Source: Pseudomonas sp. TTU2014-080ASC (GTDB lineage Bacteria; Pseudomonadota; Gammaproteobacteria; Pseudomonadales; Pseudomonadaceae). From it: 64,000 bases of DNA. The notes below the pieces were generated by a model that did no database searches, was not told the DNA's origin, and saw only the letters and a program-made list of their open reading frames with translations. The stretch is from the NCBI RefSeq assembly GCF_001446935.1, contig NZ_LKKK01000001.1, positions 930,001 through 994,000 on the forward strand, given 5' to 3'. Made by a program: the position numbers and the translations under genes. Positions 1 through 8,715 of the stretch are shown here, piece by piece; within the stretch, counting starts at the first letter, position 1; every line of letters begins with the position of its first letter.

Positions 1-446
1 CACCAGCCAAAGGTCAGAGCCAGCTCAACGTGTTGCTCAACGGTTTGTACGACCTGGACAGCACACAGCAACCAGCCGACTTCAGCGCAGCAATCAGTGA
101 TTTACTCAAACGTCAGCGCCGCCGCGCCCTGGTGGTGCTGGTCAGCAACCTGCGTGATGAAGATGACCAGGAATTATTAGGTGCAGTTAAGCGCCTCAGC
201 CAACAGCACCGCGTATTAATCGCCAGTTTGCGAGAAGATATTCTGGACACTTTGCGCCAGACACCTGTGGACAACTTTGATGCAGCACTGGACTACTGCG
301 GCGGCGTTAATTACCTCACAGCCAGAGCAGAACTGCATGAGCGCTTAATCGCCAACCGGGTGCCAGTTCTGGACGTAAGGCCCGGCGAACTGGGCCCGCA
401 ACTGGTCAACAGCTACCTGACCTGGAAGAAAGCCGGGACGCTATAG
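1..446 (+). CDS. DUF58 domain-containing protein, C-terminal part
   Basis: The reading frame is open from the window edge (the codons before the GTG at position 30 continue it), so this is the 3' end of a longer gene and its start lies outside. The visible residues contain the patch RRRALVVLVSNLRDED followed by alternating helices and strands, resembling the von Willebrand-A-like half of DUF58 proteins. These usually lie in operons with a MoxR AAA ATPase and VWA/transglutaminase-type membrane proteins. The function is not established for the family. It converges on the nitroreductase 20 bp away. The fold assignment is moderately sure, and the missing N-terminus prevents a firmer call. Confidence 0.65.
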   Translation, partial: PAKGQSQLNVLLNGLYDLDSTQQPADFSAAISDLLKRQRRRALVVLVSNLRDEDDQELLGAVKRLSQQHRVLIASLREDILDTLRQTPVDNFDAALDYCGGVNYLTARAELHERLIANRVPVLDVRPGELGPQLVNSYLTWKKAGTL

Positions 447-466
447 GGCGCACCGGCTATGCCGAT

Positions 467-1204
467 TTACAACCAGCTGACGTGCTGCTCCAACGGAAAA
501 CGTAAACGCGGGTTATACACTCCGCGCTCATCTTCCATGCCGACCGCCAGCAACATCACTGGCACGGCCTTCTTCGGAATATCCAGCGTCTTACGTAGGC
601 GCACCTCATCAAAACCCTCCAGCGGACAGCTGGAGTAGCCATGGCTGTGAAAAGCCAACATCAAGTTTTGAGCCGCTAGCGCGGTGGATTTAACCGCCCA
701 GACGCGCATCTGCGCATGACTATTCGGAGTGCGCATCAGCGGCTTGCGCAACCCAGCCACGCGTAACAGTTGACGCTTCAAGAAGCCCTTGATCCCCAGT
801 GGCCCCTGGTCGTACTGAAACGGCGCTGTCTTGCGGTAGAACGCCTCAACTGCAGCAGGCACCTGAGGCTCGGGCCATTTGTCGATGATGTCCTGACAGG
901 CCTGCTTCCAAGTATCCGGGCGCGCCAGTACGGCGATGATCAGTGGGGCTTTGGCCGCATGCTGAAACATGCATACGGTATGCAGCTTCTCCAGCAAAAC
1001 CGGATCACGCACAACCTGAAAGTTCCACGGCTGTAGGTTGCAGGAGTTAGGTGCCAGTACAGCCATCTCCAGACAGTCCCGCACCACATCATCGGGCACA
1101 GGGTCCGTTTTAAAACGACGGACAGCGCGACGAGACTCAATCAGCGCTCTGAGTTCAGAGGCAGTGGCAGGTGTAACAGCGGGGGCAGATGTGAACGAGC
1201 TCAT
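467..1204 (-). CDS. Nitroreductase family protein
   Basis: A 245-residue protein of the FMN-dependent nitroreductase superfamily, which reduces nitro compounds, quinones or related acceptors with NAD(P)H. Residues about 18-35 (ESRRAVRRF) and the APNSCNLQPWNF stretch near 52-63 match the N-terminal FMN-binding region of the family. The C-terminal LAVGMEDE segment is the usual last strand. An SD-like GGAAG lies just upstream of the ATG at 1204. The gene is on the same strand as the glutathione peroxidase but about 95 bp downstream of it, so co-transcription is possible but unproven. The physiological substrate cannot be read from the sequence. Confidence 0.85.
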   Translation of the reverse strand: MSSFTSAPAVTPATASELRALIESRRAVRRFKTDPVPDDVVRDCLEMAVLAPNSCNLQPWNFQVVRDPVLLEKLHTVCMFQHAAKAPLIIAVLARPDTWKQACQDIIDKWPEPQVPAAVEAFYRKTAPFQYDQGPLGIKGFLKRQLLRVAGLRKPLMRTPNSHAQMRVWAVKSTALAAQNLMLAFHSHGYSSCPLEGFDEVRLRKTLDIPKKAVPVMLLAVGMEDERGVYNPRLRFPLEQHVSWL

Positions 1205-1299
1205 AGGGACTTCCTCGGCAGATCACCCCGATTAAGCCCGGATGCTCTGGTGCGGACAATCCCTACAGCGCATTGTCCGCAGCCTTGGCAGGAATGACC

Positions 1300-1782
1300 T
1301 CAACCCAGAGCTTTCTCGATGGCCTGGATGACCGCAGGATCATCCGGTGATGTGCGGGGGGAGAAACGTGCCAGCACACGACCGTCATGACCAACCAGAA
1401 ACTTCTCAAAGTTCCAGGTGATATCGCCCGGAAATTCAGCTCCTTCACCGGCCAGCAAACGATACAGCGGATGGCGGTCCGGGCCATTGACCTCAAGCTT
1501 GCTGCCCAGCGGAAAGGTCACACCGTAGTTCAACGTGCAGAACTCGCGGATGGCCTCCTCACTGTCGGGCTCTTGTCCGGCAAACTGATTACACGGCAAG
1601 CCCAGCACGGTAAAACCACGGTTTTTGTACTGCTGGTAGAGTTTCTCCAGAGCCGCATACTGAGGGGTCAAGCCACACTTCGACGCAACATTAACCACCA
1701 GAACCAGCTGATCCTTGTAAGGTGCCAGTGGCAACTCCTGACCGTCCAATGCGCGCAGGCTGAGGTCGTGAAAGGCACTCAT
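1300..1782 (-). CDS. Glutathione peroxidase (Cys type)
   Basis: A 160-residue thiol peroxidase of the GPx family, which reduces hydroperoxides in the cytoplasm, in bacteria often with thioredoxin as donor. The catalytic tetrad is visible: Cys in NVASKCGLTPQY (about residue 36), Gln in PCNQFAGQEP, and Trp-Asn in TWNFEKFLV. The peroxidatic residue is Cys, not selenocysteine. The frame is open 11 codons further upstream, but the ATG at 1782 is chosen because AAGGAG sits 7 bases before it. Length is normal for BtuE/GpxA-like proteins. Confidence 0.92.
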   Translation of the reverse strand: MSAFHDLSLRALDGQELPLAPYKDQLVLVVNVASKCGLTPQYAALEKLYQQYKNRGFTVLGLPCNQFAGQEPDSEEAIREFCTLNYGVTFPLGSKLEVNGPDRHPLYRLLAGEGAEFPGDITWNFEKFLVGHDGRVLARFSPRTSPDDPAVIQAIEKALG

Positions 1783-1821
1783 TGCTTTCTCCTTGAAATA
1801 ACGCAGGCTCGTCACAGTGGA

Positions 1822-1852
1822 TAAAAAAGGCGCCTCGGAAAGGCGCCCTTTA
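1822..1852 (-). terminator. Rho-independent terminator after slyD
   Basis: Read on the minus strand, a GGCGCC stem closes over a TTTCCGA loop and is followed by six T residues. It lies about 70 bp downstream of the slyD stop and 40 bp before the glutathione peroxidase start, so it should separate the two transcription units. Confidence 0.75.
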
Positions 1853-1918
1853 TGTGTAGCAGCTTAGCAGCACGCTCCGAAAGCGTTGCAACCGCAAGTC
1901 GAAATCCGACAGTACTAC

Positions 1919-2404
1919 TTAGTGGTGGTGACCACCTTCACCATGGATGTGGCCGTGCGCAACTTCTTCAGCGCTGGCATCACGAACGCTGACAACCTTG
2001 ACCTTGAAGTTCAGGCGCTGACCAGCCAGTGGGTGGTTGCCGTCAACAATCACGTCGTCACCGTCCAGTTCACGAATCGTTACGATTTGCATGCCACCAT
2101 CCGGTGCAGAAGCGTGAAACTGCATGCCAACTTCCAGCTCATCCACGCCTTCAAACATGGAACGGTTCAGGGTAGCAACCAGCTCCGGGCTGAACTCGCC
2201 GTAGGCTTCTTCCGGCTCAACGGAGACATTCAGTTCATCACCGGCTTGTTTGCCTTCCAGGGCCTTTTCCAGACCACGGATGATGTTGCTGGCACCGTGC
2301 AGGTAAACCAGAGGCGCTGCGCCTTCGGAACTGTCGATCACCTCACCGGCATCGTTAGTCAGGGTATAGTCGATGGAGACGGCCTTATTGGCGGCGATCA
2401 ACAT
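1919..2404 (-). CDS. slyD: FKBP-type peptidyl-prolyl isomerase SlyD
   Basis: A 161-residue cis-trans prolyl isomerase and chaperone. The N-terminal FKBP domain is interrupted by the insert-in-flap domain (about residues 70-120), as in SlyD. The C-terminus ends in a histidine-rich metal-binding tail, HGHIHGEGGHHH, shorter than that of E. coli SlyD. In E. coli this tail binds nickel and links SlyD to hydrogenase maturation; the role here may be general folding and metal buffering. It is monocistronic, with its own terminator downstream. Confidence 0.93.
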   Translation of the reverse strand: MLIAANKAVSIDYTLTNDAGEVIDSSEGAAPLVYLHGASNIIRGLEKALEGKQAGDELNVSVEPEEAYGEFSPELVATLNRSMFEGVDELEVGMQFHASAPDGGMQIVTIRELDGDDVIVDGNHPLAGQRLNFKVKVVSVRDASAEEVAHGHIHGEGGHHH

Positions 2405-2499
2405 GGGGCGGGACCTTTTTTGAGGGAAAGAGAATGTGCAAGTTTACCCAAGGCCACGTGTGAAAGCTAACCACCACAGCCTCGGACGGACAAAATGCC

Positions 2500-2760
2500 A
2501 TGCAAGTGAAGCTGATTGACTTTCGTCAGGATGAAGAAGGCCATTGGGTGGCAGTCTTGTCATGCGGTCATACCCAACACTTGCGTCATCAGCCGCCTTG
2601 GCAGAACCGAGCCTGGGTACTGGATGAGACTCACCGTAAAGCCCGCTTGGGCGAAGTTTTCAACTGCGGCTGGTGTGCAAAGAACCCTAACACCGGCGCG
2701 GCACTTCCCGAAGTCACAACTTCAGTAATAGCGCCAAAAGAGCGGAACAAGGAGCAGTAG
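2500..2760 (+). CDS. DUF3565 family protein
   Basis: An 86-residue soluble protein with a small Cys/His-rich core: SCGHTQHLRH at about 22-31 and CGWC near 56-59, which could form a zinc site. The sequence matches the DUF3565 family known from pseudomonads, whose function is unknown. Its TAG stop is followed immediately by the ackA ATG, and the AAGGAG for ackA lies inside its last codons, so translation of the two is coupled. The location at the head of the ackA-pta operon is suggestive, but no role can be assigned. Confidence 0.8.
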   Translation: MQVKLIDFRQDEEGHWVAVLSCGHTQHLRHQPPWQNRAWVLDETHRKARLGEVFNCGWCAKNPNTGAALPEVTTSVIAPKERNKEQ

Positions 2761-3948
2761 ATGCCCGCACGCAATATTCTGGTTATCAACTGTGGCAGCT
2801 CGTCGATCAAATTTGCACTGATCAATGAAAACCACACCGATACACGCCTCAGCGGCCTGGCCGAACGCCTGGGCAGCCCAGATGCACAGATTCGCTGGAA
2901 GCTGGATGGACAGAAAGAAAATCTGATCCTGCCCGGCGCCGACCATCGCAGCGCCCTGGCCAAGATTCTGCCGCTGGTGGAAAGCGCGACCAACGGTCAA
3001 CTTCACGGCATTGGTCACCGCGTTGTCCACGGCGGCGAGCACTTCACCACAGCCTGTCTTCTAGACACGGTCAGCCTCGAGGGTATTCGCGCCCTGTCGC
3101 CACTGGCACCATTGCATAATCCTGCTAACGCTCTTGGCATTGAAGCCACCATGCGCCTCTTCCCCAATCTGCCACAGGTAGCGGTATTTGATACGGCGTT
3201 TCACCAATCGCTGCCTGAGCACGCCTACCGCTATGCCCTACCCGAGCACCTCTACACTCAGCATGCCGTTCGCCGCTATGGTTTCCACGGCACCAGCCAC
3301 CGCTACGTAAGCGTACGCGCCGCTGAGCTCAGTCAATTGCCCGTCAATGACAGCTGCTGGCTGGTCGCACATCTGGGCAATGGCAGTTCCACCTGTGCCA
3401 TCGTGAATGGACAGAGCCGCGACACCAGCATGGGCCTCACACCACTTGAAGGCCTGGTGATGGGAACCCGCAGTGGTGATGTGGACCCAAACCTGCACAG
3501 TCATCTGGCCCGTAATCTGGGATGGAGCCTGGAAAAGATCGACACCCTGCTTAACAACGACAGCGGGCTGCTCGGACTCTCCGGCTTATCCAATGACATG
3601 CGCACGCTTGAGCAGGCTCGCAGCGAAGGACACGCCGGTGCAACGCTGGCTATTGAGGTCTTCTGCTATCGTTTGGCTAAATCCTTGGCGTCTATGGCCT
3701 GTGCTCTGCCGCGCTTGGATGGCGTAGTGTTTACCGGCGGTATCGGCGAGAACTCGGCCCTGATCCGCAGCAAGACCATTGAACACCTGAAACTGCTCAA
3801 CCTGGCGCTGGACAATGCACTTAATAGTGCAATGGTTGGCGGTCAGACTGGTGCCATCAATGCTGTCGGGCATCCGCGGGTGCTGGTGATCCCGACCAAT
3901 GAAGAACGGCAAATTGCCCTCGATACACTGGAACTACTCAATCGCTGA
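2761..3948 (+). CDS. ackA: Acetate kinase
   Basis: A 395-residue cytoplasmic kinase interconverting acetyl phosphate plus ADP with acetate plus ATP. Family signatures appear in order: NCGSSSIKF at 10-18, GHRVVHGG near 84-91 (substrate-binding Arg), [10 protein letters not shown] (catalytic Asp), RYGFHGTSH (His), HLGNGSS (phosphate loop), GTRSGDVDP and TGGIGENS near the C-terminus. It starts directly after the DUF3565 stop and is followed 30 bp later by pta, the standard overflow-acetate pair. Confidence 0.97.
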   Translation: MPARNILVINCGSSSIKFALINENHTDTRLSGLAERLGSPDAQIRWKLDGQKENLILPGADHRSALAKILPLVESATNGQLHGIGHRVVHGGEHFTTACLLDTVSLEGIRALSPLAPLHNPANALGIEATMRLFPNLPQVAVFDTAFHQSLPEHAYRYALPEHLYTQHAVRRYGFHGTSHRYVSVRAAELSQLPVNDSCWLVAHLGNGSSTCAIVNGQSRDTSMGLTPLEGLVMGTRSGDVDPNLHSHLARNLGWSLEKIDTLLNNDSGLLGLSGLSNDMRTLEQARSEGHAGATLAIEVFCYRLAKSLASMACALPRLDGVVFTGGIGENSALIRSKTIEHLKLLNLALDNALNSAMVGGQTGAINAVGHPRVLVIPTNEERQIALDTLELLNR

Positions 3949-3978
3949 TTGCCGTCTTCCTGTTACAACGGAGCGTTT

Positions 3979-6072
3979 ATGCACACCTTTTTCATCGCCC
4001 CCACCGGTTTTGGTGTGGGCCTGACCTCCATCAGCCTGGGCTTGGTTGGCGCACTTGAACGCGCTGGTCTTAAGGTCGGCTTCTTCAAACCCATCGCGCA
4101 GCCACATCCAGGCGATATGGGCCCGGAGCGGTCAAGCGAACTGATCGCCCGCACCCACGGCTTGAACTCCCCCAAACCGCTGGCACTGTCCCAGGTTGAG
4201 CACATGCTCGGCGATGGTGAGTTGGATGAGTTACTGGAGGAAATCATCAGCCTTTATCAACAAACCGCCACCGACAAAGACGTGGTGATTGTCGAAGGCA
4301 TGGTGCCGACTCGCCAGGCCAGCTATGCCGCCCGAGTGAACTTCCATCTGGCGAAAAGCCTGGATGCCGAGGTTATTTTGGTGTCCTCGCCGGAACAGGA
4401 AAGCATCAACGAACTCTCAGACCGGATCGAAATTCAGGCGCAGATGTTTGGCGGCCCGAAAGACCCGAAAGTGCTGGGCGTAATTCTCAACAAAGTGCGT
4501 TGCGAAGAAGGCCTTGAAGCCTTTGCCGAACAGCTGACCGAACACTCCCCCCTGCTCAAGACTGATGACTTCCGCCTGCTGGGCTGCATCCCGTGGCGCG
4601 ATGATCTCAATGCAGCCCGCACCCGAGATATCGCCGAACTACTGGGTGCCCGTGTTCTCAATGCCGGTGACTACGAACAACGCCGCGTGATGAATATCGT
4701 GCTGTGCGCCCGCGCCGTGGCCAATACTGTGCAGCTGCTCAAACCCGGCACGCTGGTTGTGACCCCGGGCGACCGTGACGACATCATCCTGGCCGCCAGT
4801 CTGGCCGCCATGAACGGCACCCAACTGGCAGGCCTGTTGCTGTGCAGCGACTTTGCCCCGGACTCGCGCATCCTTGAGTTATGCCAGGGAGCTCTGAACA
4901 GCGGTTTACCGGTGATGACCGTAAGCACCGGTTCCTATGACACCGCCACCAACCTGAACAGGTTGAACAAAGAAATTCCGGTAGACGACAAAGATCGTGC
5001 AGAGAAAGTCGCTGACTTTGTCGCCAGCCATATCAATCAGGAGTGGCTCCTGGCCCGCTGCGGCACGCCCCGCGAACTGCAGTTGTCGCCTCCCGCATTC
5101 CGCTACCAGCTGGTACAGCGTGCCAAAGCCGCGAACAAGCGCATTGTGCTGCCAGAAGGCAGCGAACCGCGCACCGTTCAGGCAGCGGCCATTTGTCAGG
5201 CTCGCGGCATTGCCCGCTGCGTGCTGCTGGCCAAACCTGATGAAGTCCAGGCGGTGGCCCGCACCCACGGCATCGATCTGCCGGAAGGGCTGGAGATTCT
5301 CGACCCGGAACGTATCCGCGAGCGTTACGTCGAGCCCATGGTTGAGCTGCGCAAGAACAAAGGCCTGACGGCACCGGTAGCCGCTGCGCAGCTAGAAGAC
5401 AGCGTGGTACTGGGCACCATGATGCTCGCACTGGATGAAGTAGACGGCCTTGTTTCGGGTGCCATCAACACCACCGCCAATACCATCCGCCCGGCACTGC
5501 AACTGATTAAAACCGCGCCAGGCTACAACCTGGTGTCGTCGGTGTTCTTTATGCTGCTGCCTGACCAAGTGCTGGTGTATGGCGACTGTGCGGTAAATCC
5601 TGATCCAACGGCTCCCGAGCTGGCCGAAATTGCCCTGCAAAGCGCCGCTTCTGCTGAGGCGTTTGGGATCAATCCACGCGTAGCGATGATCAGCTATTCA
5701 ACCGGCAGCTCTGGCAGTGGTGAAGAAGTTGAAAAGGTGCGTGAAGCCACCCGTCTTGCTCAGACGGCAGCGCCACAACTGCTGCTGGACGGCCCACTGC
5801 AATACGACGCGGCTGCAATTGAAAGCGTTGGCCGACAAAAAGCACCCAACAGTCAGGTAGCTGGCCGCGCCACCGTGTTCATCTTCCCCGACCTGAATAC
5901 CGGCAACACCACGTACAAGGCCGTGCAACGCAGTGCCGACTGCGTCAGCGTGGGCCCGATGCTGCAAGGCCTACGCAAGCCGGTTAATGACTTGTCCAGG
6001 GGGGCTCTGGTGGATGACATCGTCTTCACCATCGCTCTGACAGCCATTCAAGCCGCCAGCCTTTCGCAGTAA
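3979..6072 (+). CDS. pta: Phosphate acetyltransferase (long, three-domain form)
   Basis: A 697-residue enzyme converting acetyl-CoA plus phosphate to acetyl phosphate plus CoA. The N-terminal third is a BioD-like P-loop domain (FIAPTGFGVGLTS near residue 4), the middle is the DRTGG regulatory domain, and the C-terminal half from about 380 is the catalytic PTA domain, with VLPEGSEPRT and ISYSTGSSGSG motifs. The open frame reaches back to a TTG at 3949, but the ATG at 3979 has a good ACGGAG site and starts at the conserved MHTFFIAP. It forms an operon with ackA. Confidence 0.96.
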   Translation: MHTFFIAPTGFGVGLTSISLGLVGALERAGLKVGFFKPIAQPHPGDMGPERSSELIARTHGLNSPKPLALSQVEHMLGDGELDELLEEIISLYQQTATDKDVVIVEGMVPTRQASYAARVNFHLAKSLDAEVILVSSPEQESINELSDRIEIQAQMFGGPKDPKVLGVILNKVRCEEGLEAFAEQLTEHSPLLKTDDFRLLGCIPWRDDLNAARTRDIAELLGARVLNAGDYEQRRVMNIVLCARAVANTVQLLKPGTLVVTPGDRDDIILAASLAAMNGTQLAGLLLCSDFAPDSRILELCQGALNSGLPVMTVSTGSYDTATNLNRLNKEIPVDDKDRAEKVADFVASHINQEWLLARCGTPRELQLSPPAFRYQLVQRAKAANKRIVLPEGSEPRTVQAAAICQARGIARCVLLAKPDEVQAVARTHGIDLPEGLEILDPERIRERYVEPMVELRKNKGLTAPVAAAQLEDSVVLGTMMLALDEVDGLVSGAINTTANTIRPALQLIKTAPGYNLVSSVFFMLLPDQVLVYGDCAVNPDPTAPELAEIALQSAASAEAFGINPRVAMISYSTGSSGSGEEVEKVREATRLAQTAAPQLLLDGPLQYDAAAIESVGRQKAPNSQVAGRATVFIFPDLNTGNTTYKAVQRSADCVSVGPMLQGLRKPVNDLSRGALVDDIVFTIALTAIQAASLSQ

Positions 6073-6076
6073 ATAT

Positions 6077-6100
6077 CAGGGCTGTCTTCGGGCGGCCCTG
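6077..6100 (+). terminator. Possible hairpin after pta
   Basis: CAGGGC and GCCCTG form a 6-bp stem 4 bases after the pta stop codon. No T-run follows, so it may be an attenuator, an mRNA-stabilising hairpin or chance. The remaining gap up to 6268 shows nothing else I can name. Confidence 0.3.
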
Positions 6101-6268
6101 ACGCATAACGTGCATGAAAAAACGCGAAATGCGTTAATCAGGCCAGTAAATCAAAACTTGCAGTTCAGTGAACAATCGTTAACCTGTGCGCGGCATTAGC
6201 GCGAGTGTCCATCTTGCGCAGCGCCTCTTCAGTGGCAAACGCCCTTAATCACCGGACTCGCATTTCCC

Positions 6269-7171
6269 ATGCTGCACTTTTTGCCTGCCCCGCTGCGCGG
6301 CCTGATCGCCGGCCTGCTGCTCGCGCTGAACACCCTGATCTGCTGCTGGCCACTCTTCGCTGTGGCCCTGCTAAAACTACTGATCCCAATTCCTCCCTTA
6401 CAACGCGCGCTGCGTTTTGTCATGCATGGCATTGCAGAAACCTGGATCAGCGTTAATAAACGCTGGATGGACATGGTGGGGAAGACGCAATGGGAGGTCA
6501 GCGGCCTGCAAGGCTTCGACAAAAACCACTCATACCTTGTTACCAGTAATCACCAGAGCTGGGTGGACATTCTGGCTCTGCAGTACCTGCTCAACCGGCG
6601 CATGCCACTGCTGAAGTTTTTCCTTAAACAAGAACTGATCTGGGTACCGGTGATTGGCCTGTGCTGGTGGGCGCTGGAGTTCCCCTTTATGAAGCGTTTC
6701 AGCAAGGAGTACCTGGCCAGGCACCCGGAAAAACGCGGGCAAGACCTTGCCACCACGCGTAAAGCTTGCGAGCGCTACAAAACCAACCCGGTTGCCGTGT
6801 TCAACTTCCTTGAAGGCACTCGCCTCACTCCGGCCAAACATGCCCAGCAACAATCACCGTTCAAGCACCTGCTCAAACCCAAGGCAGGCGGTATTGCCTT
6901 TGTACTGGATGCCATGGGCGAGCAGCTGCACAGCTTGGTCAACGTCACCATTTACTACCCGCAAGGTAATCCGGGGTTCTGGGATCTGCTGTGCGGAAAG
7001 GTAAACCGCGTGGTTGTGCACTTTGAAGAAATGCAGATTCCACAAGCGTTTCTGGGCCGCAATTACGATCAGGACGAGGCCTATCGCCTGCAGTTCCAAC
7101 AGTGGGTTAACCAACTGTGGCTGGATAAGGACGCGCAGCTGGAGCGCATGAAGCAGCACGGGCAAAACTGA
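6269..7171 (+). CDS. Membrane-bound acyltransferase, PlsC/YihG type
   Basis: A 300-residue protein with an N-terminal hydrophobic segment (about residues 10-45). The 1-acylglycerol-3-phosphate acyltransferase signature follows: NHQSWVD (NHxxxxD, near 93-99) and FLEGTR (near 179-184). The long, strongly basic C-terminal part and overall length fit the YihG subgroup of lysophospholipid acyltransferases, which transfers acyl chains to lysophosphatidate in the inner membrane. It stands alone and ends at a bidirectional terminator. Confidence 0.85.
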   Translation: MLHFLPAPLRGLIAGLLLALNTLICCWPLFAVALLKLLIPIPPLQRALRFVMHGIAETWISVNKRWMDMVGKTQWEVSGLQGFDKNHSYLVTSNHQSWVDILALQYLLNRRMPLLKFFLKQELIWVPVIGLCWWALEFPFMKRFSKEYLARHPEKRGQDLATTRKACERYKTNPVAVFNFLEGTRLTPAKHAQQQSPFKHLLKPKAGGIAFVLDAMGEQLHSLVNVTIYYPQGNPGFWDLLCGKVNRVVVHFEEMQIPQAFLGRNYDQDEAYRLQFQQWVNQLWLDKDAQLERMKQHGQN

Positions 7172-7194
7172 CCGACCGAGCACCTAGCACGCAC

Positions 7195-7230
7195 AAAAAA
7201 ACGCGCCCCGTTTCCGGGAGCGCGTTTTTT
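7195..7230. terminator. Bidirectional rho-independent terminator
   Basis: An A-run and ACGCGC on the left pair with GCGCGT and a T-run on the right across a short GC-rich loop. It lies between the convergent acyltransferase and OmpA-like lipoprotein genes and serves both strands. Confidence 0.9.
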
Positions 7231-7240
7231 ATTGCACGGC

Positions 7241-7897
7241 TTACAGCGGACGCAGATTGATCTCTACACGACGGTTCTGCGCACGACCTTGCTGGGTATC
7301 GTTGGAAGCAATCGGCTGGCTCGGGCCTGCGCCGTATGCCGAGATACGCGAAGCGTCGACACCATTAGCAGTCAGATAAGACGCAACGCTCTGCGCACGG
7401 CGGTTGGACAGGTCCTGGTTCAACTGCTGAGAACCAGTGCTGTCGGTGTGACCAACAATGTTGATGCCATTTTTGTTGAACTCTTTGAATACCAGCACCA
7501 ACGAGTTCAGGGTTGGATAGAAGCTCCCTGAGATATCAGCCGAGCTGCTAGCAAAGGTGATATTGCCCGGCATGATCAGCTTCAGATCATCACCGTTACG
7601 CTGAACCTGAACGCCGGTACCCTGCAGGGTCTGACGCAGTTTGGCCTCCTGCGTATCGACGTAATAGCCATAGCCTCCTGCAGCTGCGCCACCGACAGCT
7701 GCGCCAATCAGAGCGCCCTTGCCGCGGTCTTTCTTGCTGGATGTGGCCGCACCAATCAGGGCACCGGCAACGGCACCGGCACCACCGTACATACCTGCTT
7801 TACTGGCTTCACTTTCACCCGTGTATGGATTGGTCGTACAACCCGCCAGAATGCTTACGCCCACAACCGTAACTGCCAGATTCTTAAACAATTTCAT
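7241..7897 (-). CDS. OmpA-family lipoprotein with glycine zipper (YiaD-like)
   Basis: A 218-residue outer-membrane-associated protein. A lipoprotein signal ends in ILAGC (Cys20). A glycine/alanine-rich zipper occupies about 35-80, and an OmpA C-terminal peptidoglycan-binding domain lies at about 105-215, with GHTDSTGS and NRRVEI motifs. It probably anchors the outer membrane to peptidoglycan. The frame is open 54 codons upstream, but the ATG at 7897 has AAGGAAA before it and starts the signal peptide, so the longer form is rejected. Confidence 0.92.
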   Translation of the reverse strand: MKLFKNLAVTVVGVSILAGCTTNPYTGESEASKAGMYGGAGAVAGALIGAATSSKKDRGKGALIGAAVGGAAAGGYGYYVDTQEAKLRQTLQGTGVQVQRNGDDLKLIMPGNITFASSSADISGSFYPTLNSLVLVFKEFNKNGINIVGHTDSTGSQQLNQDLSNRRAQSVASYLTANGVDASRISAYGAGPSQPIASNDTQQGRAQNRRVEINLRPL

Positions 7898-8000
7898 TGA
7901 ATTTTCCTTATTAATACGACACGGGTTCGCATGCTTCGTCAGAGTAAAAAGTGCACGCGAAGTTCCGTAGAAAGCACAAAAGTACGAACTATCAAATAGC

Positions 8001-8648
8001 TTAGGCCCGAACGAACGGATTATCTCGCATCTCGTCCCCCAAAAGGGTATCACTGCCATGCCCGGTCACCACCGTTGCGTCCTCATCCAGCGTGTACAAG
8101 CGCTGTTTGATGGAACGCTCCAGCGCCTGGTAATCCCCACCCCACAAGTCTGTGCGGCCAATGCTGCGACGGAAAAGTGTGTCACCGGCAATCAGCAGCT
8201 TGGCCTCAGGGAACCAGAAACTCATCGAGCCCGGTGTATGCCCCGGCGTGTGCAGCGCAACCCCGCAACCGCAGGCCAGTTCCTCATCGTCCGCCAGCCA
8301 CTGATCCGGCGCGGGCACCGGCGTGTACGGCACACCGAACATACGGCACTGCATCTCCAGGTTGTCCCACAGAAACTGGTCATCCTTGTGCAAATGCAGC
8401 GTTGCCCCGGTCTTCTCTTTCATCTGCCCGGAGGCCAGAAAATGATCCAGATGGGCATGGGTGTGAATGATGCTCACCACCTTCAGGCCATGAGCCTCCA
8501 GCCGCGCCATGATCAGATCAGGATTGCCACCCGGATCCACCACAATTGCCTTTCCTGTGAGCGGATCTCCAATGATTGTGCAATTGCACTGCAGCGGGCC
8601 GACGGGGAAGGTTTCTCGGATCAGGGACGGGGTTTCAGTCGGTGTCAT
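8001..8648 (-). CDS. MBL-fold hydrolase, glyoxalase II-like (YcbL type)
   Basis: A 215-residue metallo-beta-lactamase-fold enzyme. The metal motif HTHAHLDH lies near residues 63-70, with further ligands in HTPGHTPGS, AGDTLF and TGHGSDT. Size and motifs fit the short glyoxalase II homologues that hydrolyse thioesters such as S-lactoylglutathione. It lacks the longer C-terminal domain of true GloB. It is separated from its neighbours by gaps of about 70-100 bp and is probably monocistronic. Confidence 0.85.
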   Translation of the reverse strand: MTPTETPSLIRETFPVGPLQCNCTIIGDPLTGKAIVVDPGGNPDLIMARLEAHGLKVVSIIHTHAHLDHFLASGQMKEKTGATLHLHKDDQFLWDNLEMQCRMFGVPYTPVPAPDQWLADDEELACGCGVALHTPGHTPGSMSFWFPEAKLLIAGDTLFRRSIGRTDLWGGDYQALERSIKQRLYTLDEDATVVTGHGSDTLLGDEMRDNPFVRA

Positions 8649-8715
8649 GGCGCTCAGTCACGTCAAGAAGTGGGCAGGAGATTTTGGCACATTAGGGCCA
8701 ATCCCGAGCAATGCT

